From positions 186,001-250,000 of the forward strand of contig JAIXXB010000004.1 of NCBI GenBank assembly GCA_027490955.1: DNA of 64,000 nucleotides, given 5' to 3'. Made by a program: the position numbers and the translations under genes. The notes under the pieces were generated by a model. The model was given only the letters and a program-made list of their open reading frames with translations. It did no database searches and was not told the origin of the DNA. This DNA comes from Rhodobacter sp. Lineage in GTDB: Bacteria > Pseudomonadota > Alphaproteobacteria > Rhodobacterales > Rhodobacteraceae. This document shows, in pieces, positions 44,621 to 54,850 of the stretch. How positions within the stretch are numbered: the first letter of the stretch is position 1; each line of letters begins with the position of its first letter.

Positions 44621-46663
44621 TTACGGATTGCGCAGGCGGATATGCGATTGGGTCGATCTGCCCTGTGAATCAATCACCGAAAGCGTCACAAACCCTGCAG
44701 TTAGGCTAGATACAACCACCTCTGGCGCAGTCAGGCCCGCGCGCAGCGGTGCGTTATTGGCCAAAATCGTATAGGGGGCAGTGCCACCTTCGATTCGCAG
44801 CAACAGGCCAGAGGTCATCAGTTCAACCTCTGCCCCATCGGGTGGGAAAATCAGCTTTGGCGCGCCCAGTTTGGCATCAAAGGCCGCACCGCGCGCCCGA
44901 AACTGCCGCAAAGGTTCGGGCAGTTGATCGCCCGCAACCAGCAGGGTTTCGGGTGGGGCAGGGGGCTGGGGGGCAAGTGCGGGTTTGATGCGGGCAAAGG
45001 CGGAAAACAGCACCGGCGCGGCCAGATCAACCCCCAGCGCGCCGGGCATGGGCGTGCCATCGGGGCGGCCAATCCAAACCCCCACCACATGCGCGCCATC
45101 ATAGCCAATGGCCCAAGCATCGCGGTTGCCATAAGACGTGCCCGTTTTATAGGCCAGTCGATTGGCAGGCGCGCCTGCAGGCGGCGGCAGGCCCGCCAGA
45201 ATATCGCCCAATTGCCATGCCGATGCGCGCGACAAAACGCGCTGCCCCATGCCTTGCCTTGTGGGCGAGGCTGTCAGCGGCAATGCCACGCCGCCACGCG
45301 CGATGGCCCCATAAAGCTGCACCAAATCTTGCAGCGACACGCCAATTCCACCCAGTGCAATCGCCAAACCCGCCTGCCCACTGGGCAGGTCATAGGCCAC
45401 ACCCGCCCGCGTCAGCGCCGAAAGCAGCCTTGAAGGCCCCAGCGCCTGTGTCAGCGCCACAACGGGAATGTTAAGCGACTGTTGCAGCGCTGCACGCATG
45501 CGCAATGTGCCGCGAAAATGGCGGTCGAAATTCTGCGGGCGATAGCCGTCAAAATCGGTAGGGCGGTCGTCGATCAGCGTTTCGGGATGGCCAAGCCCTT
45601 CGTCAAAGGCCAAGCCATAGATCAGCGGTTTTAGCGTGGAACCTGGGCTGCGGCTGGCGATGGTCATATCCATAAACCCTGCCCGCCCATCGGCGCGATA
45701 GGCCGCTGACCCTATCGAAGCCAATATCTCGCCCGAGCTGTGGTTGGCCACCACAATGCCAATTTGCACCTGCGCGCCCATCGCGGAAACAGTATCTAAC
45801 GCCAGCGATTCAAGGCTGATTTGCAGGGCCTTGTCAAAGGTAGATGGCACCTGCCGCGCGCCCGAATTTGCCATGCGCAGCCTGTCTGCCAAATGCGGTG
45901 CCAGCGCGGGAAAGGGCGCGCGTGTGCGTGGGGCAGCTTCGCGCAGGGCGGCGGTTGCCTCGTCGATGCTGATCACCCCATCGCGCGCAAGGCGGGCCAG
46001 CACGCGCGCGCGCGCGGCGATTGCGGCATCGGGGGCGCGGTCGGGGCGGCGCGCTTCGGGCGATTGGGGTAGGGCGATCAGCAGCGCAATTTCCGCAGGG
46101 GTCAGGCGGCGCGGCTCTTTGCCGAAATAGGCCAGTGTCGCCGCGCGCAGCCCTTCTAAATTGCCGCCATAGGGCGCAATGTTCAGATAGAGTTGCAAAA
46201 TCTCGCGCTTGGTCAGTTGCGCCTCAAGCGCGAGCGCCAGCCGCATTTGCCGCCATTTGCCCGCCATTTGCCCTGTGCCGCTGCCTTCCAGCAGCCGCGC
46301 CACCTGCATGGTCAGCGTTGATGCGCCCGACACCACCCGCCCATTCCAAAGGGCCTGCGCCCCTGCCCGCAGCAGGGCGCGCAGATCAATGCCGTGATGG
46401 GTGTAAAACCGCCTGTCTTCATAGGCGATCAGGCCAGCCAGAAAATCGGGGTCAACCTCGGCCAGATCCACCTCCAGCCGCCAGCGCCCGCCTGCCGTGG
46501 TATAGGCGCGCAGTAATTCGCCGTTTCGATCCAGCACCTCTGTGCCAACGGCCACCTGCAAAATTGGCAGGTCTGTGTCTGCGATCCACATGTCAAAGCG
46601 GTCGCGCCCATAGGCGGTCAGGCCCAGCGCAAGGGCGGCGGCAAAGATCCACCCCGCGCGCAT
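44621..46663 (-). CDS. pbpC: Penicillin-binding protein 1C (bifunctional transglycosylase/transpeptidase)
   Basis: 680 residues. An N-terminal membrane anchor (MRAGWIFAAALALGLTAYG) precedes the GT51 glycosyltransferase with ALIAYEDRRFYTHHGIDLRA. The transpeptidase domain has the nucleophile motif SPGSTLKPLIYG (S-x-x-K) and AYKTGTSYGNRDAWAIGY (K-T-G). A C-terminal beta domain (SGLLLRIEGGTAPYTILANN) is characteristic of PBP1C. It follows the alpha-2-macroglobulin gene by 3 bp, the conserved yfhM-pbpC arrangement, suggesting that the two work together in envelope damage repair. Confidence 0.94.
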   Translation of the reverse strand: MRAGWIFAAALALGLTAYGRDRFDMWIADTDLPILQVAVGTEVLDRNGELLRAYTTAGGRWRLEVDLAEVDPDFLAGLIAYEDRRFYTHHGIDLRALLRAGAQALWNGRVVSGASTLTMQVARLLEGSGTGQMAGKWRQMRLALALEAQLTKREILQLYLNIAPYGGNLEGLRAATLAYFGKEPRRLTPAEIALLIALPQSPEARRPDRAPDAAIAARARVLARLARDGVISIDEATAALREAAPRTRAPFPALAPHLADRLRMANSGARQVPSTFDKALQISLESLALDTVSAMGAQVQIGIVVANHSSGEILASIGSAAYRADGRAGFMDMTIASRSPGSTLKPLIYGLAFDEGLGHPETLIDDRPTDFDGYRPQNFDRHFRGTLRMRAALQQSLNIPVVALTQALGPSRLLSALTRAGVAYDLPSGQAGLAIALGGIGVSLQDLVQLYGAIARGGVALPLTASPTRQGMGQRVLSRASAWQLGDILAGLPPPAGAPANRLAYKTGTSYGNRDAWAIGYDGAHVVGVWIGRPDGTPMPGALGVDLAAPVLFSAFARIKPALAPQPPAPPETLLVAGDQLPEPLRQFRARGAAFDAKLGAPKLIFPPDGAEVELMTSGLLLRIEGGTAPYTILANNAPLRAGLTAPEVVVSSLTAGFVTLSVIDSQGRSTQSHIRLRNP

Positions 46664-46666
46664 CGT

Positions 46667-49600
46667 CTAGGGGGTAATCACAACGCGCCCCGCTTCGGTG
46701 CGGGCCGAAAGATCGGGGCGGTACATATCTTCGACCACGGCGGCGGGATGGTGGAACTCTCCCGCCGAAACGGCGCGCACAACATAGCCAAGGCGGAAGG
46801 GCATATTGTCCATGCGGTCAACCGCCGACAAGAACCGATCTTGGCGGAATTCGCTATGCGCGCTGTCTGCCAGCAGATTGAACCCTGCCAAGGCGGGCAG
46901 GGCGCTGCCGATGAGGTTGGGATTGTCAATCTCGAAGCCTGCCGGCAGGGGATCGTTCACCATCAGGCGCGCCTCGCCGCGGCCAAAAGGTGTGATCTCC
47001 AGAATAACCGCAAGCCGCGTGCCAACGCTGACGCTGCTGATATCCACGGGCTCACCATCCAGCGAGACATAGCTGCGGGTAATGGCATAGCCTGCGCCGC
47101 CCGCAGTTTCTGGCCCTGTCGGCGTGCCGATGGTGGTGATTGTCAGGCTGGTATCTGCGCCCGTGTTCTTGATCAGCGCGGGCGCGGTCATAGCATCTGT
47201 CAGTTGAAGGGCTGGGCCAGATACGGGCGCGCCGTTGACAGTGATGTCGCTGGCCGTGCCAGATTGGTTCATCGCGGCGGCGGCCAGCAGCGTCCAAACC
47301 TGTTCTTGCGTGGACAGTGCGCGCGGGGCGGCGATGGCGGTCAGCAGTTTTTGCGTATCGACAACTTGGCTTTTCGCCTCGGTTGCAAGGGCCAAAACAA
47401 CGGCGGCATCGCGCAGATTGGTGCCATAATCGGCGCGCCAAATCTGTTCGGTTTCCGTATTGCCCAGCGCATCGACAGCGGCGGCAGCGCGGGCGAACAT
47501 CGCATCGGCGCGCTGCTGATCGCCATAGCTGGCCAATGCCGCACCAAGCTGAGCTTGGGCTGCGGGTGTGGCAAAGGCATCGCCCTTTACATCGGCGTAA
47601 TAGCGCAGATCGCCTATGGCTGCGGCCCCTTCGCGGGCCAAAACCATCAGCGCATAGGCCAAACCTTCGCCGCCATAGTCAAAATCAGGGAAATAGTTGA
47701 CTTGGTTGCGCAGATTATCCAGCGCCATGCGGAAGGCTTGGTCTGGCACCTCGAACCCGCGCGCACGGGCGCGGCCCAAAAAGTCGGTGATATAGGCATC
47801 CAGCCACATATCGCCGCCCTCGCCAACCTGCCACAGGCCAAAGGCGCCATTGGCGTTTTGTGTCACCAACACGGCGTTTAGTGCCGCATTGATCCGCGCG
47901 GGCAGGTCTTCGGGTGTGGTTAGGCCCAGCCCTGTGGTCAGATCAGACAGATATAGCAGCGGCATCGCTTTGGAGGTGATCTGCTCGGTGCAGCCATAGG
48001 GATAGCCGTCCAGCGCCTGCATGATACCCGCCGCATTCAGCCGCGCCATGGGGCCTGCTGTCAGCGTGGCTTTGGCCGTGCCTGCCATCAGCCCATCAAA
48101 CAGGGCCGCATCTGCGGTAAACTCGGCCCCCTTGCCGAGATCAAAGCGCGAGGTGCGCACGATCGGCGCATCGATGATTTGCACGGGCAGGGTCAGGGTT
48201 TTTTGCAAAGATTTGCCATCGGGCGTGGTCAGCGCCACGGTGATGGTCTGATTGCCCAAGGCATCGGCCACAATCGGCACCTCGATGCGCGCGCTGGCTT
48301 GTTCTGCAAGGGTGACCGAGGCGGGCACATCGCCCAGCGTCAGGCCCGTGGCCGTCACAGACAGCGCCATTTGCCCCGTTGGCCCCGTGGCATGGGTGAT
48401 GTCCAGCGCAAGGCGCGCCTTATCACCCAGCGCCATGAATCGCGGCAAGCTGGCGGATACCACCACAGGATCGCGCACCATCACATCGGCGCTGGCCTGC
48501 CCCACGGCGGTTTTCGACCATGCAATCGCCATCACCTTCACTGTGCCGTTAAAGGCAGGCAGGGCAAAGGACGCGCGGGCATAGCCATCATCGCCCACGG
48601 CAACAGGGCCCGTGAAATAGGCCACTAGTTCTTCTGTGGGAGGGGGGGCTTGCAGGCGCGCATTTGCCCCCGCATCACCACCAGAGCGTACGGTGCCCAT
48701 CGCGCCATTTAGCCCATCAATCAGGCGGCCATATATGTCGCGTATGCCCACGCCCAATTTGCGCTGGCCAAAATAGTGATCCGTTGGGTTGGGCGGGGTA
48801 AAGCCAGTTAGGTTCAAAATGCCCTGATCCACGGCGGCGATGGTGACATAGGCGGTTTCGCCTGCTGTCACCCCATCTACCTTTACCGCCAGATCCAGCG
48901 GGCCGCGCGGTGCGGCCTCGGGGGCGGTTTCGATGGTAGCGGTCAGCGCGCGCTGGGCAGGGTCGATGCTGGCATGGGCCACGCCAAGTGCGCGGGCGGG
49001 GTTGCGGCCAGCGGCGCTGTCTATGCCGCGCAGGGCGGATGCCGTTACATACACGCCTGTGCCCCAATCATCGGTTACGGGCAGATCAACTGTATTCTCG
49101 CCCGCCTTTACCGCCACGGCTTGCATCGCAATCAGGCGGTTTGACAGAACTTGCACCAGCGCCACGCCATCTGCGCGGGCAACCATGCGCAGTTTGGCCG
49201 TATCGCCTGCGCGGTAACTGGGCGCATCCAGCGCCATTTCCAGCATGTCTGGCGTGGCTGCTGTGTCGGCCCCGCCATACCAGCCCGCCGAGAACAGCGT
49301 CGAGGCCGCCGTGCCATCTGGCGCGGTAAGGGCCAATTCAAATTCGCCCCATGTCACGGGAATGGCAATTTCGCTGGCCGCGCTGCCCGTTTGCACCACG
49401 CCTTCGGCAATTTTGCTGCGCGTGGTCACGGGTTCCCAATACCAATTGCCGTTGTTTTCATACCATTGGTAATCGGTTTCCACCTTGGTCGCTGTCCACG
49501 CCAGATCGCGCGTGGCAGGTTGGCCCGCCTTGTCCAGCGCAATCACGGCAAAGCGCGCCTCGCCGCCTTCGGGGGCAGCGCCATCGAAGAGGGGTTTGAT

Positions 49601-52096
49601 GCCAATCATATCGGCCGAAGGGGCCAAGATTTTGGTCACCTTCCGTTCGACAGGGCGGGCAGAGCCATCGGCGATACGCAGCGTTGCTTGCATCTGCAAC
49701 GGCTTGTTCGGATTGTCGATTTGCGGCAAGGCAAGGTCAATGCTGGCGCGGCCGTTTTCATCGGTGCGGCTGCCCGCAATGGTCTCTAGCCCTGCGGAAA
49801 AGGCGGCATCATGGCGGCCAAAGGCGTAACCCTGCCAATCGGGTAAGCCATCGGCCAAGGAGAGGCCCACTTCGCCCTCAATCGCCAAATCGCTGGCAGG
49901 GGCGCCGAACAAATACTGCGCCTCTAGCGACAGTTGCGGCATATCGCCAAGGCGAATCGGGGCATCGGGCAGCGTCAGGGCAAAATCAATCCGTTCGGGC
50001 AGAAAATCTTCGACCAGAAAGGTTTTTTGCGCCAAGGCGGGGGCGTCTGTATCGGCGAACAACTCTATTTTCCACTGCCCGCGTGGGGCGCTGCCTGCCA
50101 CGGGCAGCGAAAAGACATGCCCGCCTGCGCCAAAATCTGACACGACCGCGCGGGAATATTCCACACCATCGGGGCGCGAAAGCACGGCAGTCAGGGGCAG
50201 GCCCTCGACGGCGGCCATGGCAGAATCGCGCGCCAAGGCGGTCACATAAACTGTCTCGCCCGCGCGGTAGGCCCCGCGATCTGTGGCCATGAACACATCC
50301 ACAGGTGGGGCGGCAGGGCGGCCCGCAACCCCGCGATCAGATAGGTCAAATTCGGCATCTTTCAGCGACAGAAAGGCCATATCCGCATCGCCCATGCGCG
50401 CCACAATCAGCGCGGGGGCAGCAGCGCCTGTGCCCCTTGTCAGGGCAGAGTCAAAGCGCGCATAGCCCTGATTGTCTGTTACAGCGGTGGCCAGAATCTC
50501 GTTCGCCTCGGATACCAATTGCACCTCGGCCCCTGTCAGCGCCGATGTATCGCCCAAACTGCGGGCAAAAACATGCAGCCCATCGGTGCCGCTGAGCGTG
50601 GTCAGCCCAATGTCAGACACCACAAACCACTGCCATGCCGATGGCACAGTATAGGGGTCTACCCCCGGCACTGTCGCGCGCAGGGCGTAAATGCCAGCGC
50701 TTTGGCCTGATAAAGCCTCGGTCAGGGGCAGGCGGGTGGTGACATCTTGGTTTACCTCTTGCGCCACATCCGCCGTGCCTGACCACAGTTTTGTGCCGAT
50801 TTGTGCCGTGAAATCATATTCTTGGTATTGGGTCATCGGGGCCGAAAGGAACCCATTTTGCAGCGCGCGCATCAGGTTGCGGTCGGTCACGCGATACAAT
50901 TCTAGCCCCAGTGTAGTGGTATTGACTGTTTGCACAGGCAGGGCTGCATCTGTGCCTTTGGGCAGAACATAGCCGCGCCCTGCAAAGCGCACGCCAGGGC
51001 TGCGGTCGCGCACATAGGATGTGATATCCACCGATGCGGACAAAACCTGCCCATCCTTGGCGGGCAGCCCTTCGCGGAAGGTCAGGCTATAGCGTTGGCC
51101 GTGTTGCAGCCCTTCGGCGCAGATTTGGGTATAGCCATCGGTTGTGATGGTGATCGCGGCATCTGGCGCAGACACATAGGGGGTAAAATCGGCGATCTTC
51201 GGGTCTAACGTATCGGAAAACACAGCGCAGATGCGCGGGCGGGCTAGGTCTGATTGCACCAGCGTATCTATGATGCGAAAGCCATATTGCGCGGCGGCAG
51301 TTGCCAGCAGTTGCGCAGTATCGTCCCGCGGCTGCAGGGCTTGGGCAAGGCGCAGCGCCTTGACCGTATCTGTGCCGCGATCAAGGCGTTCTAACGCTTG
51401 GCCCAAGGTCACCAGAATTGTGTGTTGCAGGGCGGGATCATTGGCGCGCAGATAGCCATTCATCGCCGCATATTGCGCACGCTCGATATAGGCACGCTGC
51501 TGATCGCCCACGCTATCGGCAGAGGCCAGCAACAGGCGCGCGTATTCGGCCCAATCACCTGCACTGTCCGTGATGTTCAGCGCCGAGCCTTGATAGTTGC
51601 TGGCCAGCACCAGATCCCCATTCGCTTCGCTATCGCGCGCGGCGGCCGTCAATTCATCGCTTGTATTGCCATAGGCAATGTGCAGCGCCGCCAGCCCCGC
51701 CGCCTGTTCGGTTGCATAGGGAAATTCCCAATCATAGATAAAGTTAAGTTCGGCGCGGCGGGCGCGGGCAGTGTCATTTACCCCCGCGTCCGCCAAGATG
51801 ACACGGCCCGAAATGGCCCCGATGAATTCGGTGTTTTCATAGCCGCCCGCCTTGGGAAAGCAGGAATTGTTATTGGTGTTAAAGGTAAAGGCCTCGCAGG
51901 CCGTATTGGCAAGGCAAGCGCGCTGGCAGGCCTCTAATGTGGTGTCAAAGATGCTGGCGATATCGCCGCCCGCATAATCGCTGTCTTGCTGCAGCACCAT
52001 CCGCTTTACGGGCACCAAATCCTGCGCAAACGCCGCGCTGGGCAGGGCCAGCGCCAGCAAAAGGGCGCAAGTTCTCATCAAATTGTGCGAAGTCAT
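46667..52096 (-). CDS. Bacterial alpha-2-macroglobulin with N-terminal PAN/Apple domain
   Basis: 1809 residues, the largest gene here. After a Sec signal (MTSHNLMRTCALLLALALPS then AAFA) comes a cysteine-rich PAN/Apple-like module (LEACQRACLANTACEAF, residues about 51-90). A long series of macroglobulin domains (e.g. VFMATDRGAYRAGETVYVTA) follows, then the thioester region PYGCTEQ with C1369 and Q1372 able to form the internal thioester. Such proteins trap proteases in the periplasm. Unlike E. coli YfhM I see no lipobox, so it is probably soluble unless the PAN module tethers it. The ATG at 52096 was preferred over a TTG at 52111 because AAAGG lies 7 nt upstream. pbpC follows after 3 bp. Confidence 0.93.
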   Translation of the reverse strand: MTSHNLMRTCALLLALALPSAAFAQDLVPVKRMVLQQDSDYAGGDIASIFDTTLEACQRACLANTACEAFTFNTNNNSCFPKAGGYENTEFIGAISGRVILADAGVNDTARARRAELNFIYDWEFPYATEQAAGLAALHIAYGNTSDELTAAARDSEANGDLVLASNYQGSALNITDSAGDWAEYARLLLASADSVGDQQRAYIERAQYAAMNGYLRANDPALQHTILVTLGQALERLDRGTDTVKALRLAQALQPRDDTAQLLATAAAQYGFRIIDTLVQSDLARPRICAVFSDTLDPKIADFTPYVSAPDAAITITTDGYTQICAEGLQHGQRYSLTFREGLPAKDGQVLSASVDITSYVRDRSPGVRFAGRGYVLPKGTDAALPVQTVNTTTLGLELYRVTDRNLMRALQNGFLSAPMTQYQEYDFTAQIGTKLWSGTADVAQEVNQDVTTRLPLTEALSGQSAGIYALRATVPGVDPYTVPSAWQWFVVSDIGLTTLSGTDGLHVFARSLGDTSALTGAEVQLVSEANEILATAVTDNQGYARFDSALTRGTGAAAPALIVARMGDADMAFLSLKDAEFDLSDRGVAGRPAAPPVDVFMATDRGAYRAGETVYVTALARDSAMAAVEGLPLTAVLSRPDGVEYSRAVVSDFGAGGHVFSLPVAGSAPRGQWKIELFADTDAPALAQKTFLVEDFLPERIDFALTLPDAPIRLGDMPQLSLEAQYLFGAPASDLAIEGEVGLSLADGLPDWQGYAFGRHDAAFSAGLETIAGSRTDENGRASIDLALPQIDNPNKPLQMQATLRIADGSARPVERKVTKILAPSADMIGIKPLFDGAAPEGGEARFAVIALDKAGQPATRDLAWTATKVETDYQWYENNGNWYWEPVTTRSKIAEGVVQTGSAASEIAIPVTWGEFELALTAPDGTAASTLFSAGWYGGADTAATPDMLEMALDAPSYRAGDTAKLRMVARADGVALVQVLSNRLIAMQAVAVKAGENTVDLPVTDDWGTGVYVTASALRGIDSAAGRNPARALGVAHASIDPAQRALTATIETAPEAAPRGPLDLAVKVDGVTAGETAYVTIAAVDQGILNLTGFTPPNPTDHYFGQRKLGVGIRDIYGRLIDGLNGAMGTVRSGGDAGANARLQAPPPTEELVAYFTGPVAVGDDGYARASFALPAFNGTVKVMAIAWSKTAVGQASADVMVRDPVVVSASLPRFMALGDKARLALDITHATGPTGQMALSVTATGLTLGDVPASVTLAEQASARIEVPIVADALGNQTITVALTTPDGKSLQKTLTLPVQIIDAPIVRTSRFDLGKGAEFTADAALFDGLMAGTAKATLTAGPMARLNAAGIMQALDGYPYGCTEQITSKAMPLLYLSDLTTGLGLTTPEDLPARINAALNAVLVTQNANGAFGLWQVGEGGDMWLDAYITDFLGRARARGFEVPDQAFRMALDNLRNQVNYFPDFDYGGEGLAYALMVLAREGAAAIGDLRYYADVKGDAFATPAAQAQLGAALASYGDQQRADAMFARAAAAVDALGNTETEQIWRADYGTNLRDAAVVLALATEAKSQVVDTQKLLTAIAAPRALSTQEQVWTLLAAAAMNQSGTASDITVNGAPVSGPALQLTDAMTAPALIKNTGADTSLTITTIGTPTGPETAGGAGYAITRSYVSLDGEPVDISSVSVGTRLAVILEITPFGRGEARLMVNDPLPAGFEIDNPNLIGSALPALAGFNLLADSAHSEFRQDRFLSAVDRMDNMPFRLGYVVRAVSAGEFHHPAAVVEDMYRPDLSARTEAGRVVITP

Positions 52097-52273
52097 GGCA
52101 TGGCCTTTCAATGCGACTCACAACGCTGGGCTGTGCTATTTGGTCGCACTCTGGCAAGGCTTGCGCCATATGGCAATGGAAAGCATCGGGGAATTTTGGG
52201 CGGGTTAAGTCTCTGTTCACTTTGTTGCGGCTACTGTGCGGCGAATCGCAGGAAAATCCTGCATTTGGCCAGA

Positions 52274-54850
52274 ATGGACGCAAAAAAGATGGATTTCGCC
52301 GAAAGGCTTGCACAGGAAAGACGCGCGCGGCTGGCAGCCCAGCGCCTGCTAGATCAGAAAAGCCGCGAATTATTCGCGGCCAATGAAAAGCTGTCTTTGC
52401 ATGCGCGCGCGCTGTCGGATCAGATTGTGCAGCAGCGGCAGGTCGTCACCTCTGCCTTGTCCGAGGCGGAAACGCTCAAAGGTCAGGCGGGCCGTTTTGT
52501 CGAAGATTTGGATCGTGCGCATACCGCCGCCGTGATGGCCGAACGCCGCCTGTGGGATTCGATCAACACCATTGATGATGGCTTTGCCGTTTATGATGCG
52601 CAGCAGCGTTTGGTTGCGGCCAATCGGGTGTATCAGAACATGTTTGATCACGGCAGCATTGCCCCGGGCATCACCTATGCGCAGGTCTTGGCCCTTGCCG
52701 CGACCCAAGGGCGGATTGATCTGGGTGATGCGCATCCTGATGACTGGCAAGATTTCATGCAAGCGCGCTGGGAAAGCGATGTGATCGAGCCGATCACCCT
52801 GCAGTTTCGCGATGGGCATTGGCTGCGCATGGTGGATCGGCGCGCGCAGGGCGGCGACATGGTCTCGCTGGCGGTGGATATCACCGACCAGATGCGCATC
52901 TGGGCCGCGATCGAGGCTATTCCAGATGGCTTTGTGCTGTATGACAGAGAGGAGCGACTTGTGACCTGCAATCAGCGGTATCGCGATATTTACGCCGACA
53001 GCGCCCCCTATATGGAAGTGGGGGTAAAGTTTGAAGATTTGCTGCGCCACGGGCTTGCGGCAGGTGCGCATCCCAGCGCGCTGGGCCGCGAGGCGGAATG
53101 GATGGCAGAGCGTTTGCATCATCATCGCCACCCTGGCGAGATTGTGGAAGAACAGCTTGCCAATGGCCGCTGGATCCGCGAGCAAGACCACCCCACCCCC
53201 GATGGTGGGCGCGTGGGCCTGCGCATTGATGTCACCGCCGAGAAAACCCAACAAGCCGCATTAGAAGCCGCCCGCATCGCCGCCGAAGCGGCCAATCGCG
53301 CGAAATCGGCGTTTTTGGCGAATATGAGCCACGAGATTCGCACGCCGATGAATGGCGTGGTCGGTATGGCCGAATTGCTGTGCGATACCGCGCTGACCGA
53401 TGACCAACGCCTGTTTGCCGAAACCATCCGATCTTCGGGCGAGGCGCTGTTGGTGATTATCAATGACATTCTGGATTACAGTAAAATCGAGGCCGAGCGT
53501 CTGACGCTGCATCCCGAACCCTTTGATCTGGAACGCACAATCCATGAAATTGCCATGCTGCTGCAACCGCGGGCGCGCGAAAAAGGCATTGATCTGCTGA
53601 TTGATTTCGACATGTTCCTGCCCACGCGATATGTGGGCGATCCGGGCCGTTTGCGGCAGGTTTTGACCAACCTTATGGGCAATGCGGTGAAATTCACCCA
53701 AAAGGGCCATGTTTTGGTGCGCGTGGTTGGCGTCGAGGCGGGGGCAGGCGCGCAGCATCTGCATATCTCGGTGGAAGATACGGGAATTGGGATTGCCCCC
53801 GAAAATCTGGATGCTGTGTTTGGCGAGTTTAATCAGGTAGAAGACGCCGCCAACCGCAAGTTTGAGGGCACGGGTTTGGGCCTTGCCATCACGCAGCGGC
53901 TGGTCGAACGGATGGATGGCGCAGTTTGGGTGGATAGCGAACTGGGCAAAGGGTCTTGCTTTGGCTTTCGTGTGACCTTGCCCGTGGCCGAAGATTCCCC
54001 ACCCACCACCGCGCCTATCGCCATTCGCCGTGTTTTGGTGGTGGATGACCAATTCATCAACCGCACGATCTTGGAACGTCAATTGGCCCCCTGCGGCATT
54101 GCCGTCACCCTGTGCCGATCGGGGGCTGATGCGCAGGCCGCCTTGGCCGCCAGCGCCTATGATGTGATTTTGACCGATTATGAGATGCCCGAAATGAACG
54201 GCCTTGCCCTAAGCCGCGCCATCCGCGCGCAGGGCATTGAAACGCCGATCATCCTGCTCACCTCTAACCCCGCCTCTGCGCGCGAGGAGGAGGGATATGA
54301 TCTGCTGGCCGCAGTCATGCAAAAGCCCATTTTGCGCGCCGATTTGTATCGCCGTTTGCAGGCACTGGCGGGCGAGGGAGAGGCCGCCCTGCCCGCCGCC
54401 GCGCCCGCTGCGCCGCAGGCACAACGGCAGATGCGGGTATTGGTGGCCGAAGATAACCGCACCAACCAATTGGTGTTTCAGAAAATGGTGCGCGAGGCGC
54501 AGATTGACCTGCAATTTGCCAATAATGGTGTCGAGGCGGTGGCCCTCTATCAAAGCTTTGGCCCCGATTTGATTTTCATGGATATATCCATGCCTGAAAT
54601 GGATGGCAAAGACGCGGCCCGCGCCATTCGCGCGTTGCAGGCGGCAGGGGGGCCGCATGTGCCGATTGTGGCGCTGACGGCCCATGCGATGGATGGGGAT
54701 GAGGTGGCAATTTTGGCCGCGGGGATTGATCGCTATATGACCAAACCCTTGCGCAAAACCCTGATTTTGGACACGATTGCGGCCCATGCGCCCAGCTTTG
54801 TGTTTCCTATTGCGGCTGCGCTAGAGCTTGCGGCGGAAAATGCGGCCTAA
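52274..54850 (+). CDS. Cytoplasmic hybrid sensor histidine kinase (PAS-PAS-HisKA-HATPase-REC-REC)
   Basis: 858 residues with no membrane segments. It begins with a coiled coil (residues about 5-95), then two PAS domains (IDDGFAVYDAQQRLVAANRV; IPDGFVLYDREERLVTCNQR). HisKA has phosphoacceptor H353 in NMSHEIRTPMNGV, followed by HATPase boxes VEDTGIGIAPENLDAVFGEF and FEGTGLGLAITQRLVERM. Two receivers follow: one from about residue 585 (LTDYEMPEMNG) and one from about 720 (FMDISMPEMDG), both with intact acidic pockets. It lacks its own Hpt domain, so a separate Hpt protein is needed, such as the one at 10.8 kb. An ATG 15 bp downstream (52289) is an equally good start. Confidence 0.9.
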   Translation: MDAKKMDFAERLAQERRARLAAQRLLDQKSRELFAANEKLSLHARALSDQIVQQRQVVTSALSEAETLKGQAGRFVEDLDRAHTAAVMAERRLWDSINTIDDGFAVYDAQQRLVAANRVYQNMFDHGSIAPGITYAQVLALAATQGRIDLGDAHPDDWQDFMQARWESDVIEPITLQFRDGHWLRMVDRRAQGGDMVSLAVDITDQMRIWAAIEAIPDGFVLYDREERLVTCNQRYRDIYADSAPYMEVGVKFEDLLRHGLAAGAHPSALGREAEWMAERLHHHRHPGEIVEEQLANGRWIREQDHPTPDGGRVGLRIDVTAEKTQQAALEAARIAAEAANRAKSAFLANMSHEIRTPMNGVVGMAELLCDTALTDDQRLFAETIRSSGEALLVIINDILDYSKIEAERLTLHPEPFDLERTIHEIAMLLQPRAREKGIDLLIDFDMFLPTRYVGDPGRLRQVLTNLMGNAVKFTQKGHVLVRVVGVEAGAGAQHLHISVEDTGIGIAPENLDAVFGEFNQVEDAANRKFEGTGLGLAITQRLVERMDGAVWVDSELGKGSCFGFRVTLPVAEDSPPTTAPIAIRRVLVVDDQFINRTILERQLAPCGIAVTLCRSGADAQAALAASAYDVILTDYEMPEMNGLALSRAIRAQGIETPIILLTSNPASAREEEGYDLLAAVMQKPILRADLYRRLQALAGEGEAALPAAAPAAPQAQRQMRVLVAEDNRTNQLVFQKMVREAQIDLQFANNGVEAVALYQSFGPDLIFMDISMPEMDGKDAARAIRALQAAGGPHVPIVALTAHAMDGDEVAILAAGIDRYMTKPLRKTLILDTIAAHAPSFVFPIAAALELAAENAA

